Assembly (NCBI RefSeq): GCF_000247995.1
Contig: NZ_BAFE01000047.1
Span: 1 to 64,000, forward strand
DNA: 64,000 nucleotides
DNA from: Mobilicoccus pelagius NBRC 104925
Lineage (GTDB): Bacteria; Actinomycetota; Actinomycetes; Actinomycetales; Dermatophilaceae
Direction: 5' to 3'
The position numbers and the translations under genes were made by a program. This document shows positions 54,639 to 63,993 of this stretch, in pieces. The notes under the pieces are model-generated. The model was given only the letters and a program-made list of their open reading frames with translations, made no database searches and was not told where the DNA came from. How positions within the stretch are numbered: the stretch's first letter is position 1; every line of letters starts with the position of its first letter.

Positions 54639-55288
54639 CCACCGTTGCTCTTGCCGGAGCCGCCGAAGCCGCCCCGCACCGTCGTCGTCTTTCCCCCGTG
54701 GACCGACTGGGAGCTCACCGTGCCTCCGCGGCCGTCGACGCCGCCGGTGACGTAGCTCGTGCCGCGGGGGGCGTCGAACGAGCCGCCCGAGACGGGCGCG
54801 CCCAGGCGGGGGGCGGAGTACCCGAACGGGATGAAGTACCAGCCGTGATGGACGTGCGTGCCGCCCGAGCCCTCACACTCCGAGTCGGGCAGGCGCGTGT
54901 TCGTGTCCTTGTCGACGCAGACGCCCGCGTGGGTCGTGGGCTGGTCGCGGTCGTCGGAGTCGGGCATGAGGACGAGGAGTCCGACGCCGGCGACGGCTGC
55001 GGTGAGACCGATCTTCACGCCCGTCGACATGCGCTTGCGCTCTTGCGGAGGCGACACCGTCGCGCCCGAGGCGGAGGGGCGCCCCGAGCGGGGCTCCTCG
55101 GTGATCGGCCCGCGGGACGACGTGTCCCGCGGCGTCCATCGGGGCACCTCGGGAATGTCTGCCTGCGGCTGCCACGGGCGCACCGGCGGCGTCGTGTCCT
55201 GGGGTTCCCAGGCCGATCCCGGGTCGCCGGCCGGCCAAGGGGCATCCCCGTCCTGTGGCCGTCGCGCGCCGTCACCCGCGTCCGTCAT
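54635..55288 (-). CDS. Glycine-rich membrane-anchored partner of the ATP-grasp gene
   Basis: A 217-residue protein: a disordered Pro/Gly/Gln-rich first 85 residues (WEPQDTTPPVRPWQPQADIP), one membrane helix (STGVKIGLTAAVAGVGLLVL), then an outside part with two cysteines (GVCVDKDTNTRLPDSECEGS), a His motif THVHHGWYFIPFG and a Gly/Ser-rich end. No enzyme motif. From memory, similar proteins accompany GSP_synth genes in many bacteria. Possibly the substrate or an assembly factor for the ligase (inference). Confidence 0.7.
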   Translation of the reverse strand: MTDAGDGARRPQDGDAPWPAGDPGSAWEPQDTTPPVRPWQPQADIPEVPRWTPRDTSSRGPITEEPRSGRPSASGATVSPPQERKRMSTGVKIGLTAAVAGVGLLVLMPDSDDRDQPTTHAGVCVDKDTNTRLPDSECEGSGGTHVHHGWYFIPFGYSAPRLGAPVSGGSFDAPRGTSYVTGGVDGRGGTVSSQSVHGGKTTTVRGGFGGSGKSNGG

Positions 55289-55513
55289 CCGTGTCCCCTC
55301 TCCCCGATCGACGGCCCATCCTCCCACCTTCCCCGAGGCAGGGCTGCCCCACAGACGGACGCGTCGCGGCCGGACCCGCCGACGTGCGTCGTGGCCTCGC
55401 AGCGGTGTCCGACACGATCCCCGGTCGGGACGGGCGTGGCCGGCGGTCGCGCGCTCGCGGCGCGCGGCGTGTGCCGGAGCCGCGGCCGGGCGTGGGACGC
55501 CTACCCTGAGGGG

Positions 55514-55903
55514 ATGAGCGAGACGGGCAGCGTGCGGGTGGACGTCTGGCTGTGGTCGGTGCGGATGTTCAAGAGCCGTTCCCTCGCCACGGCCGCGGTC
55601 AAGGCCGGGCACGTGCGCGTCGACGGGGCGCCGGTCAAGCCGTCGACGCCGGTGCGGGTCGGCAGTCGCGTCACCGTGACGGGCGGCCTGCGCCCGCGCC
55701 TCCTCGTCGTGCAGCAACTCCTCACCAAGCGGGTGGGCGCGCCCCTCGCCGTCCAGGCCTACCTCGACGAGTCGCCCCCGCTGCCCCCGAAGGAGGAACG
55801 CCCCGCCCCCGTCGCCGTCCGCGAACGCGGCGCCGGTCGTCCGACGAAGCGCGACCGCCGCCGCCTCGACGAACTCCGCGGCGAGCACGTCCCCGGTTTC
55901 TGA
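55514..55903 (+). CDS. S4-domain RNA-binding protein (Hsp15-like)
   Basis: A 129-residue protein. The N-terminal S4 domain reads VRVDVWLWSVRMFKSRSLAT, AAVKAGHVRVDGAPVKPSTP and VRVGSRVTVTGG; the tail is basic (GRPTKRDRRRLDELRG). It is like Hsp15 of E. coli, which rescues stalled 50S subunits carrying nascent chains. The ATG (55514) follows GAGGGG closely. Single gene; shares a hairpin with the convergent MFS gene. Confidence 0.88.
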   Translation: MSETGSVRVDVWLWSVRMFKSRSLATAAVKAGHVRVDGAPVKPSTPVRVGSRVTVTGGLRPRLLVVQQLLTKRVGAPLAVQAYLDESPPLPPKEERPAPVAVRERGAGRPTKRDRRRLDELRGEHVPGF

Positions 55904-55927
55904 TCCGCTTCCGTCCACCCCCACACA

Positions 55928-55970
55928 CGACGACGGCCGCCCCCGGCGAGGGGAGCGACCGTCGTCGCGT
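55928..55970. terminator. Shared hairpin between convergent genes
   Basis: CGACGACGG pairs with CCGTCGTCG around an inner CCCC/GGGG helix, midway between the S4-domain gene and the MFS gene. Confidence 0.65.
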
Positions 55971-55977
55971 GCCGAGG

Positions 55978-57600
55978 TCAGTGGGTGGAGGCGGCCTGCC
56001 GGTCGACGGTGCTCGCGACCGCGGCGACCCGCATCGCCGCGAGGAACCCGAGGACGAGGAACGCCGTCGACAGGGCGATGGCCCACGACGCGGCCGTCGA
56101 GAACGTCGCCGGGTCGGCGCCGAAGCCACGTTCGCCGAGACCGGCCGCAAGAGCCGTTCCCGCGAGGGCCGTACCGAGGGCCGAACCCACCTGACGCACC
56201 GTGCTCTGGACGGCCGAACCGGTGCCGGAGCGGCCCGTCGGCACGTCGAGGAGGACGGTCGAGGTGAGCTGCGCGGAGGCGAGACCGAGGCCGATGCCGT
56301 AGACGACGAGGCATGCGGCGACGAGCCACGGCGACGTCGTCGGGCTCAGCACGAACGCCGTCGCCGCGGCGCCGAGGACCTCGAGGCCGAGACCGAGGAG
56401 CACGACGCGCGGCGCCCCGAGGCGGGCGGCGATGTGACGGGCCTGCGCACCGGCGACGAACGCGCCGAGCGCCATCGCGGCGAGGACGACGCCCGAGGTC
56501 AGGGTCGTCTCGTGGAGCACCATGACGAGGTACATCGGGAGGACGAAGACGAGCGCGAACTCACCGACCGCAACGGCCGCCGCCGCGACGTTGCCCCACC
56601 GGAAGCTGCCGATGCCGAAGAGAGAGAAGTCCATGATCCCCGTGCGGCCCCGACGGGCACGGCACTGCTCGACGGCGTAGAACACGACGAGGAGGAGCGC
56701 ACCGAGGGCGATCGCGACGGGCGCCGCGGAGACCGCCGCGTGCGCGGGCCACGTGAACCCCCCGAGGTGGAGCGCCTGCTTCGGCGTCCACCAGCCGAGG
56801 TCCTGCGCCTCGATGAGGCCGAACACGACGAGGCCGAACCCGGCCGCGCTCGTGAGCGCGCCCAGGACGTCGAGGCCGCCCGTGCCCCGCTCGCCGCGCG
56901 TCTCCGGGACGAACTTCAGGCCCGTCGCGACGATCGCGAGCCCGAAGGGGATGTTGACGAAGAAGATCCACCGCCACGAGGCGTACTGGGTGAGGACGCC
57001 GCCGAGGAGGGGTCCGACGGCCGCCATGCCCGACATCACCGCGCCCCACACGCCGAACGCCGCCGCACGCTCCTTGCCGCGGAAGATCGCGTTGACCGTG
57101 GAGAGGGTCGTCGGGAGGATCATCGCGCCGCCGATGCCCTGGAGGGCACGCGAGGCGATGAGGGCCCCGGCCGAGCCGGCGAACCCGGCGACGATGCTGC
57201 TCATCGTGAACACGGCGATGCCGCCGAGGAAGAGACGCCGACGCCCGAACCGGTCGCCGAGCCGCCCGAACGACAGCAGGGAGGCGGCGAACACGACGGC
57301 GTAGAGGCTGTTGACCCACTGCGCCTCGGTGAGGTCGAGACGCAGGTTCCCGATGATCTGCGGGAGGGCGACACCGACGATCGTGCCGTCGAGGACGATC
57401 ATCGACAGGCCCGCGGCGAGGACCCCGAGTGCGGCCCACCGGTGATCCGGGGCGCCGCCTCCCGAGGCCGCCGCGCGGGCGCCGTGGACGTCGCCGCCGA
57501 GAGGGGCGGTCGCGGGCGTGGTCGTCGAGGCGACGTGATGCGCCGCGTCGGTGGGCGCGTCGCCGGGGGTCCCCCCGGCGCGGGAAGTGCGGTCTGACAT
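55978..57600 (-). CDS. MFS drug exporter (DHA2 family, 14 TMS)
   Basis: A 540-residue transporter of about fourteen helices: GVLAAGLSMIVLDGTIVGVA, LGDRFGRRRLFLGGIAVFTM (motif A), ASRALQGIGGAMILPTTLST (motif B/C), and GPLLGGVLTQYASWRWIFFV. DHA2 exporters move hydrophobic drugs and dyes by proton antiport. The ATG (57598-57600) follows AGGAG. Divergent from a TetR gene, with a palindrome between them, so it is probably drug-inducible. Confidence 0.93.
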   Translation of the reverse strand: MSDRTSRAGGTPGDAPTDAAHHVASTTTPATAPLGGDVHGARAAASGGGAPDHRWAALGVLAAGLSMIVLDGTIVGVALPQIIGNLRLDLTEAQWVNSLYAVVFAASLLSFGRLGDRFGRRRLFLGGIAVFTMSSIVAGFAGSAGALIASRALQGIGGAMILPTTLSTVNAIFRGKERAAAFGVWGAVMSGMAAVGPLLGGVLTQYASWRWIFFVNIPFGLAIVATGLKFVPETRGERGTGGLDVLGALTSAAGFGLVVFGLIEAQDLGWWTPKQALHLGGFTWPAHAAVSAAPVAIALGALLLVVFYAVEQCRARRGRTGIMDFSLFGIGSFRWGNVAAAAVAVGEFALVFVLPMYLVMVLHETTLTSGVVLAAMALGAFVAGAQARHIAARLGAPRVVLLGLGLEVLGAAATAFVLSPTTSPWLVAACLVVYGIGLGLASAQLTSTVLLDVPTGRSGTGSAVQSTVRQVGSALGTALAGTALAAGLGERGFGADPATFSTAASWAIALSTAFLVLGFLAAMRVAAVASTVDRQAASTH

Positions 57601-57695
57601 CCCTGGATCTCCTGTGGGCACGGTGATGAGCACGACCCCGGTGCGCGGCGTGTCGGGTCGGCCCGCCGGTGTGCGGCCCGGGAACGTCACCTATT

Positions 57696-57716
57696 TTAGG
57701 GACAGGGTGTCGCTAA
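57696..57716. promoter_or_regulatory. Palindromic operator between MFS and TetR genes
   Basis: TTAGGGACA, GGG, TGTCGCTAA: 9-bp arms with one mismatch. It lies between divergent transporter and regulator genes, as TetR operators usually do. Confidence 0.75.
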
Positions 57717-57838
57717 CTCCACTCGGAGGCCTCCATCGAACGACCGATCGGCCGATGAGGAGGACGCGTCACCGCGAGGAACGACGCACGTCACGCCCCA
57801 CGCCGACCCGGGCCGCGGCCGGAGAGGAGACCACAGCC

Positions 57839-58579
57839 ATGCCACGGATCGCTGCCGCCACCGTGCGCGAGCACCGCGAGAACGTGCGCACCGCCCTCGT
57901 CGACGCCGCCGAGTCGATCGCCCGCTCCGAGGGCGTCGAGGGACTCACGGCGGGCGCCGTGACGAAGGCCGCGGGGATCGCCCGCAACAGCATCTACCGC
58001 TACGTCGATTCGGTCGACGACCTGCGAGGACTCGTCCTCGAACGTCACCTGCCGGGATGGACGAGCGCCGTCACCGAGGCCGTCGAGGACGCCGGCGACG
58101 ACCCCGCCGCCCGGATCCTCGCCTGGGCGGACGCCAACCTCGTCCAGGCCGCCGACACCGGTCACGGCTGGCTCATGGATCTCGCCCGCGGCATCACGCT
58201 CGGCACCGGCACCCGCGACGCCGTCGACCACGCCCACCGCGACGCCGAGGACGTCATCCTCGTCGAATGGCGCCGTCTGCTCCGGCGGGCGCCCGCCCCG
58301 ATGGCGGGTGCGCCGACGAACACCGCGACCGATACCGCGTCGCAAGCCCTTCCGGACGACGACACGGGCGCGGGCACAGGTGGCGAGGAGGACGTGGCGC
58401 TCGAACGACGTGCACGCATCGGGGCCGAGCTCACGCGCAGCCTCGTCAACGGCGGGTTCCGCCTTCTCGACCATGGCGACCGTCTCGCCGCCGTGGCCCC
58501 GGCCGTGCTCGGGGCGGTCGAGGCGATGCTCCCCACGACCTCCTCCGACCGGGCGCGGAGAAACACGTCCCGGGGCTGA
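57839..58579 (+). CDS. TetR-family repressor
   Basis: A 246-residue repressor. The HTH is LTAGAVTKAAGIARNSIYRY (about residues 39-58), followed by a helical ligand domain. A charged, Thr/Asp-rich insert (about residues 160-190) is unusual. RBS GGAGAGGAG before ATG 57839. It probably binds the palindrome at 57696-57716 and controls the divergent MFS exporter and itself. Confidence 0.9.
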   Translation: MPRIAAATVREHRENVRTALVDAAESIARSEGVEGLTAGAVTKAAGIARNSIYRYVDSVDDLRGLVLERHLPGWTSAVTEAVEDAGDDPAARILAWADANLVQAADTGHGWLMDLARGITLGTGTRDAVDHAHRDAEDVILVEWRRLLRRAPAPMAGAPTNTATDTASQALPDDDTGAGTGGEEDVALERRARIGAELTRSLVNGGFRLLDHGDRLAAVAPAVLGAVEAMLPTTSSDRARRNTSRG

Positions 58580-58690
58580 ACACCCCGCCGGGGGCGCTGC
58601 GTGGCACCCGACCCCGCCGCCTGACCCCACGCTCCCGGTCACCTCCGACACCGCCTCGTGAACGAGGGGCGGAGCGCGCGAAGCGGCCCG

Positions 58691-59353
58691 TCAGCCGCCG
58701 ATGCGGCCGAGGAGGGAGTCGTCGAGGTGCTCGAGGAGGTCGGCGGGGTTCTTCCACACCTCCGCGGCACCGGCATCGCGGAGTGCGGCCTCGCCGACGC
58801 CACCGCCGAGGACCGCGACGCACGGGATGCCTGCCTTGGTCGCCGCCTGCACGTCCCACACGGTGTCGCCGAGGGCGACGGTGCGCTCGGGGTCGAGGTC
58901 GCCCGCCTTCATCGCGACCTCCATGAGGTCGGGGGCGGGCTTGGCCTCCTCGACGTCGCCGGAGGTGGCGGCCGCGGCGAGGACGGACTCGTCGACGCCG
59001 ATGGCGGGGAGCATCCAGTCGAGGTCGCTCTTGCGACCGCTCGTCGCGATGACGACGGCGAGCCCTCGCCCGTCGCACTCCCGGAGGAGGTCGGCGGCGC
59101 GCGGGAAGGCGCGCACGTCGTCCTGGAACGTCTCGTACTCGTTGCCGTGGGTCTCACCGACGGCGTCGTCGGTGCCGCCGGTGACGTACTCGACGAGCCC
59201 GTCGCTCGCGATGCCGATGGCGGCGTGGATCGTCGTCATCTCGACGCCGTCGTAGCCGTGCTTGCGCAGGGCGCGGGCCCAGGCGACGACGTGGAGGTAG
59301 TTCGTGTCGAGCATCGTGCCGTCGAGGTCGACGATCACTCCGGGGCGGCTCAT
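58691..59353 (-). CDS. HAD-family phosphatase (beta-phosphoglucomutase/phosphonatase-like)
   Basis: A 220-residue hydrolase. Motif I VIVDLDGTMLDTN has nucleophile Asp9 and acid Asp11; motif II VVIATSGRKSD; motif III KPAPDL; motif IV ERTVALGDTVWDVQAATKAG. The cap is of the C1 type (LHVVAWARALRKHGYDGVEM). It removes phosphate from a small metabolite. Stop is 77 bp before the lactonase region; no operon partner. Confidence 0.88.
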   Translation of the reverse strand: MSRPGVIVDLDGTMLDTNYLHVVAWARALRKHGYDGVEMTTIHAAIGIASDGLVEYVTGGTDDAVGETHGNEYETFQDDVRAFPRAADLLRECDGRGLAVVIATSGRKSDLDWMLPAIGVDESVLAAAATSGDVEEAKPAPDLMEVAMKAGDLDPERTVALGDTVWDVQAATKAGIPCVAVLGGGVGEAALRDAGAAEVWKNPADLLEHLDDSLLGRIGG

Positions 59354-59430
59354 GAGGGGTCCTCTCGTCGGGGGCGCTGGCGTCGGGGTGGTGGGCGCGT
59401 CGGGGTGGTGACGCCGGGAATGTCGGGGTG

Positions 59431-60438
59431 TCAGACGAACGAGACCCAGCGGGCGGTCTCGCCGACGTCCGTGCGGTCGAGGAGCTCGGGGGTGCCGTCG
59501 GCGGTGAGGCGGTAGAGCGCGGCATGCGGGGACTTCTCCCCGACGACGACGACGTGCCGCCCGTCGGGGGCGATGCCGAACGCGCGCGGCTGGGTCTCGG
59601 TGTCGATCGTCGAGACGACCTCGCCGAGTCGGCCGTCCTCGCCGAGCGTGACGGTGGCGAGGGTGGAGGCGGTGCGTTCGGAGGCGAGGAGCACACCCCC
59701 GGTGCGGTGGACGTCGGCACCCCATCGCAGGTGCTCCTCCGCGGGATCGGCACCCATGACGCTGTGGCCGAGGCCCGCCTCCGGGTCGTCGATGCGCACG
59801 GACTCGTCGCGGACGAGCGTGCCGTGTTCGCCGACGACGAACCGGAACACCTCGGCCGAGTACTCGGTGACGAGGTAGGCGACGTCACCGTCGATCTCGA
59901 GGTGGCGCGGTCCGCACCCGTCGGGCAGGGCGACGGTGGGCGGGTCGAGCGGGGTGAGCGTGCCGGACTCGTCGACGCCGAACTGGGCGACGAGGTCGTC
60001 GCCGAGCGCGACGACGTAGGCGTGCTCACCGCTCGCGTCGGTGACGACGCAGTGACAGTTGGCGTACTCGGTGCGGGAGACCTCCGCGCCGACCTCCCCC
60101 TGATCGACGTGCCACGACGCGGCGAACCCTCCGTCGTAGGACGCCCCGAGGAGGGTGGCGCCGCCGGGAGCGAGGAAGACATAGGCGAGCGGGGCCTCGA
60201 CCTCGCGGCGCGCGACCGGGGTGAGCTCGCCGGACTCCGCATCCAGGCGCAGCGTGACGATCGCGGGTTCCTTCGTCGCCGCGTACACGAGGCCCTGCAC
60301 GTGGTCGACGGCGAGCGTGCCGCACCCTTCTCCGACCAGCGACGTCGAGAGGGTCGTGAGCGACCCCTTCTCGGGATCGAGACGGAGGGAGGTGATCGTG
60401 CCGTCTCCGGCGTTCGCGACGAGGACGAGAGTGGTCAT
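59431..60438 (-). CDS. Lactonase (6-phosphogluconolactonase-like beta-propeller)
   Basis: A 335-residue seven-bladed propeller: VANAGDGTITSLRLDPEKGS, CHCVVTDASGEHAYVVALGD, and QPRAFGIAPDGRHVVVVGEK. It is related to YbhE/Pgl enzymes, which open 6-phosphogluconolactone to 6-phosphogluconate; other family members have other lactones or none. Fits with the gntK/gntP genes nearby, though 9 kb away. Start ATG 60436-60438. Confidence 0.8.
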   Translation of the reverse strand: MTTLVLVANAGDGTITSLRLDPEKGSLTTLSTSLVGEGCGTLAVDHVQGLVYAATKEPAIVTLRLDAESGELTPVARREVEAPLAYVFLAPGGATLLGASYDGGFAASWHVDQGEVGAEVSRTEYANCHCVVTDASGEHAYVVALGDDLVAQFGVDESGTLTPLDPPTVALPDGCGPRHLEIDGDVAYLVTEYSAEVFRFVVGEHGTLVRDESVRIDDPEAGLGHSVMGADPAEEHLRWGADVHRTGGVLLASERTASTLATVTLGEDGRLGEVVSTIDTETQPRAFGIAPDGRHVVVVGEKSPHAALYRLTADGTPELLDRTDVGETARWVSFV

Positions 60439-60565
60439 GGGACGACCGTAGCGCCGTGCCCCGACGACCCTTCCCGCAACCCCACGTGTCCGCGCCGCGC
60501 ACCTGCCTCACCACCGCGCGACGCCCCGCGCCCGAACCTCCTCGTCGAGGGCACCCTCGCGCGCC

Positions 60566-61093
60566 TCAGCGTCGGGCGCGCATGTCGCGGACGTTGACGA
60601 GGTTGCCGCACTGCGTCGAGCAGTAGCGGCGGGAGCGGTTGCGCGAGAGGTCGACGAGGACCCCGTCGCAGTCATCCCGTGCGCACGTGTGGAGGCGGTC
60701 GAGCTCCCCGGCGCGGACGACGTCGACCATCGCCATCGCGAACTCGATGGCCATGCGGGTGGCGAGCGGCTGTTCGGGGGAGGTGGCGTGGAGGTGGTAG
60801 TCCCACCAGCCCTCGTGACGGACGAGGCGCGGGAGGGCGCGACCCTGCTCGAGGAGGTCGTTGATCTCCTCGACGACGCCGTCCTCGTCCCGGCCCCACA
60901 GGCCCCGCAGCCGGACGGCGAGCCGCCGGACCTCGTGGAGCTCGGCGTCGTCGTGGGTGCGGGAACCGGTGAACTCCCACTTCGCGCAGAAGGAGTCGAG
61001 ATCCTCGGGGGTCGTGAGCCGATCCGCGGCGACCCCATTGACGAGATCGACGGTCGTCTCGAGCGACACCCGAGTGTCATGGGCGAAATTCAC
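60566..61093 (-). CDS. CGNR zinc-finger regulator
   Basis: A 175-residue protein with the ABATE N-terminal domain (SLETTVDLVNGVAADRLTTP) and a C-terminal zinc finger: HTCARDDCDGVLVDLSRNRS, then RRYCSTQCGNLVNVRDMR with the CGNL signature. CGNR proteins act as DNA-binding stress regulators. It faces the PhyH-like gene across a 104-bp region with a dyad, so it probably regulates that gene. Confidence 0.85.
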   Translation of the reverse strand: MNFAHDTRVSLETTVDLVNGVAADRLTTPEDLDSFCAKWEFTGSRTHDDAELHEVRRLAVRLRGLWGRDEDGVVEEINDLLEQGRALPRLVRHEGWWDYHLHATSPEQPLATRMAIEFAMAMVDVVRAGELDRLHTCARDDCDGVLVDLSRNRSRRYCSTQCGNLVNVRDMRARR

Positions 61094-61116
61094 CTTGACT
61101 CCTGACTCCGATGGTC

Positions 61117-61136
61117 CTTACCGTCATGATCGTAAG
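61117..61136. promoter_or_regulatory. Dyad between CGNR and PhyH-like genes
   Basis: CTTAC (61117-61121), 10-base spacer, GTAAG (61132-61136). Possible operator of the CGNR regulator for both divergent genes. Confidence 0.4.
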
Positions 61137-61197
61137 TCTGCTTCACCACTGACATCCGCACGGGCCGACCGGCCACCCGACTCGACGAGGAGTCCCC

Positions 61198-61998
61198 ATG
61201 CACATCGACGGCGACCTGGCCCGCGACGGCGCCTGCTGCGTCCGCGGCGTCACCACACCCGAGTACGTCGAGCTGGCCCGCGCTGCCGTCGACGCCGTTC
61301 TCGCCGACCTCTCCCCCGGCGCCAAGCGGGCGAGCACCGGCGACGACGGCGCGTTCGTCGAGGACTTCTGTCGCTGGCAGGACGTCCCCGAGATCGAGCG
61401 GTTCGCCCGCGAATCCGGGGTCGCCCAGGTCGCCGGCCAGCTCATGGGCGCCCGCCAGGTGCGGCTCTACCACGACCACGTGCTCGTCAAGGAGCCCGGG
61501 ACACGGCAGCGCACCCCCTGGCACCAGGACCAGCCCTACTACAACGTCGCGGGCGCCCAGAACGTCTCGATGTGGTTCCCGGTCGACCCGGTGGCCCGCG
61601 AGTCGACGCTCGAGTTCGTCGCGGGATCCCACCTCGGACCGTGGTTCATGCCGCGCACGTTCCTCGACGACCAGGCCAAGTGGTTCCCCGAGGGCAGCCT
61701 CGCCGAGCTGCCGCAGATCGACGGCAACCCCGAGTTCACGATCCTCGGCTGGGAGCTCGAACCGGGCGACGCGGTGTTCTTCAACATGGCGACCCTCCAT
61801 GCCGCGGGCGGGGTGTCGGGCACGCACCGCCGCCGCGTGCTCTCCCTGCGCTTCCTCGGCGAGGAGATGCGCCACGCTCCGCGGGCGTGGACGACGTCCC
61901 CGCCGTTCCCCGGCCTCGTCGACGAGCTGCCCGACGGCGCCCCGCTCGACCACCCGCTCTTCCCCGTGCTCTGGGAGCGTGACACCGCGGCGGCGTGA
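61198..61998 (+). CDS. Phytanoyl-CoA dioxygenase-family protein
   Basis: A 266-residue iron(II)/2-oxoglutarate oxygenase. The iron ligands are His109 and Asp111 in TPWHQDQPYYN and distal His201 in ATLHAAGG; the Arg pair in THRRRVLSLRF binds 2-oxoglutarate. Substrate unknown: relatives hydroxylate phytanoyl-CoA, ectoine or halogenated compounds. ATG 61198 follows GAGGAG. Controlled probably by the divergent CGNR regulator. Confidence 0.88.
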   Translation: MHIDGDLARDGACCVRGVTTPEYVELARAAVDAVLADLSPGAKRASTGDDGAFVEDFCRWQDVPEIERFARESGVAQVAGQLMGARQVRLYHDHVLVKEPGTRQRTPWHQDQPYYNVAGAQNVSMWFPVDPVARESTLEFVAGSHLGPWFMPRTFLDDQAKWFPEGSLAELPQIDGNPEFTILGWELEPGDAVFFNMATLHAAGGVSGTHRRRVLSLRFLGEEMRHAPRAWTTSPPFPGLVDELPDGAPLDHPLFPVLWERDTAAA

Positions 61999-62052
61999 GC
62001 GCCCCGCCCGCCGCCTCGCGTCACCGTGGGGGCGGCGGGCAGAATCGGGCGG

Positions 62053-63204
62053 GTGCAGTGCGACTACTTCGACGCCGGGATGTGCCGGTCGTGCACCCGC
62101 ATGGGTGAGCCCTACCCCCGCCAGGTCGCGGAGAAGGACGCACGGGTGCGCGAGATCGTCGGCCCCCGAGCCGGACTCGCCTGGGAGGAGCCGTTCGCCT
62201 CACCGGAGTCCCATTTCCGCGCCAAGGCGAAGATGATCGTCGGCGGCACCCCGGAGGCGCCGACGTTCGGCATCCTCGACGGCGACGGGCACGGGATCGA
62301 CCTCCGCGCCTGCGGACTCCTCGGCCCGGCGACGACGGCTGCGATGCCCGTCCTCGCCGAGTTCGTCACCGCCCAGGGGTTGCGCCCCTACGACGTGCCG
62401 CGACGCACCGGCGAGCTCAAGAACGTCCACGTGCTGGAGTCCGAATCCGGCGAGCTCATGCTGCGATTCGTCCTCCGCTCGGAGGGACAGGTCGGACGCA
62501 TCCGCCGCGGCCTGCCCGCCCTGCAGGCGGCGCTGCCCGGGTTGCGGGTCGTCTCGGCCAACCTCCTCCCTCAGCACGCCGCCCTCCCCGAGGGCGACGA
62601 GGAGATCCTCCTCACCGAGGAGTCGACCCTCGCGACGGCGGTCGGTGACGTCGTCCTCCACCCGATGCCCGGCGCGTTCGTCCAGACGAACACCGCGGTC
62701 GCGGCGGGGCTGTACCGCCAGGCGGCGACGTGGATCGACGAGACCCTCCCCGACCTCACCCACCGCGGCGACGGCACCCCACCTCGGATCCTCGACCTCT
62801 ACTGCGGCATCGGCGGATTCGCGCTCCACGCCGCGGCGCCCGGGCGGGACGTCCTCGGCGTCGAGGTGAGCGCGCCCGCCGTCGCGAGCGCCCGTCGCAG
62901 CGCGGAGGAGGCCGGCCTCTCCGCGCGATTCGAGGTGGGAGACGCGACGGCGTACGCCGAATCCCTCGACGAGGCGCCCGATCTCGTCGTCGTCAACCCG
63001 CCGAGGCGCGGCATCGGGACCCGTCTGTCGACGTGGCTCGAGAACTCCGGCCTGCGCGCCGTCGTCTACTCGAGCTGCAACCCCACGACCCTCGCACGCG
63101 ACCTCGACGCCATGCCGTCCCTGCGGCCGGTGCGCGCCCGCCTCTTCGACATGTTCCCGCAGTCCGACCACGCCGAGGTCCTCATGCTCCTGCGCCGCGC
63201 CTGA
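62053..63204 (+). CDS. rlmC: 23S rRNA (uracil-C5)-methyltransferase RlmC-like
   Basis: A 383-residue methyltransferase. The [4Fe-4S] ligands are Cys3, Cys11, Cys14 (VQCDYFDAGMCRSC) and Cys87, the RlmC pattern. The SAM site is ILDLYCGIGGFALHAAAPG, and the catalytic cysteine is Cys342 in YSSCNPTTLARDL. It methylates a uracil (747 in E. coli 23S rRNA). Start GTG 62053, where the Cys motif begins at residue 3; the frame is open from 62026. Confidence 0.9.
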   Translation: MQCDYFDAGMCRSCTRMGEPYPRQVAEKDARVREIVGPRAGLAWEEPFASPESHFRAKAKMIVGGTPEAPTFGILDGDGHGIDLRACGLLGPATTAAMPVLAEFVTAQGLRPYDVPRRTGELKNVHVLESESGELMLRFVLRSEGQVGRIRRGLPALQAALPGLRVVSANLLPQHAALPEGDEEILLTEESTLATAVGDVVLHPMPGAFVQTNTAVAAGLYRQAATWIDETLPDLTHRGDGTPPRILDLYCGIGGFALHAAAPGRDVLGVEVSAPAVASARRSAEEAGLSARFEVGDATAYAESLDEAPDLVVVNPPRRGIGTRLSTWLENSGLRAVVYSSCNPTTLARDLDAMPSLRPVRARLFDMFPQSDHAEVLMLLRRA

Positions 63205-63222
63205 GCACCGGCCACCCGACGG

Positions 63223-63247
63223 GCCCGGGGACGAGGACGTCCCCCGG
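63223..63247 (+). terminator. Hairpin after rlmC
   Basis: An imperfect CCGGGGACG/CGTCCCCCGG stem about 20 bp past the stop codon, followed by more GC-rich inverted sequence. The remainder of 63250-63345 shows no gene. Confidence 0.4.
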
Positions 63248-63349
63248 TCCAGGGGATCGGGCGGGGGACGTCGGACGTGTGGGGGCAGGACCTGCATCGG
63301 CAGGGTGACGTGTCAGGGGCGCACGCTCGTGCCCGCCACCCACGTGCGG

Positions 63350-63993
63350 CAGCCGTCGAGGAATGGGGGACACGATCCAGTGGCGCGAACTCTTGGCCTG
63401 GTCGAACTGCGCCGCGTAGGCGAGTTCGAGCTCGGCGAGGTCACTCGCCGTGAGGCCGCCGCGCATCGTCGTCGCGATGACGTCGATGCGCCTGTCCGCC
63501 CCGTGGCGGCCGACCGCCTGCGCACCGCGGATCGCGTCGGTCTCGGTGTCGACCAGGAGTTCGAGGGTTTGCCCCTCGGCACCCGGGCAGTACCCGGCGC
63601 GTGAGAGGGGTGGGTGTGGATCGCCCGGTAGGGACGCCGCGCGGCGGCGGACGGACGCCGCTCGTTCCAGCCGACGGTGACGACCTGGAGGCCGCACACC
63701 CCGACGACCGCCGCGCCGAGGACGGGCCGGGCGGCGACGTCACGGCCCGCGATCGTGTCGGTGATGCGATGCCCCTGGAGGTTGGTGGTGTTCGCGAGGG
63801 GGACGAGCACCTCCTCACCGTCGATCGCGTCGCACTTGGCGACGGCCGACGTGGCACGGCAGAGGCCGCAGTTCGCGAACGACACGTGGCCGCCGCGCTC
63901 GACGACCGTGATGCTCGCGTGCTCGTCGAGACGACGCAGTCGGGTGGCCGCGGACATTCCGGCGGCGACGCCGCCGACCATGACGATGTTCAT
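63350..63993 (-). pseudogene. CoA-disulfide-reductase-like flavoprotein, decayed
   Basis: The N-terminal FAD motif is intact: MNIVMVGGVAAGMSAATRLR, then SITVVERGGHVSFANCGL with the redox Cys. Immediately after, about 250 residues are missing and the frame resumes at the C-terminal third (AIDGEEVLVPLANTTNLQGH, RITDTIAGRDVAARPVLGAA, VVTVGWNERR). A frameshift near 63640 puts the rest (LELLVDTETDAIRGAQAVGR; RIDVIATTMRGGLTASDLAE) in another frame. It cannot make the enzyme. Not the effect of the window edge, since start and end are both visible. Confidence 0.8.
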
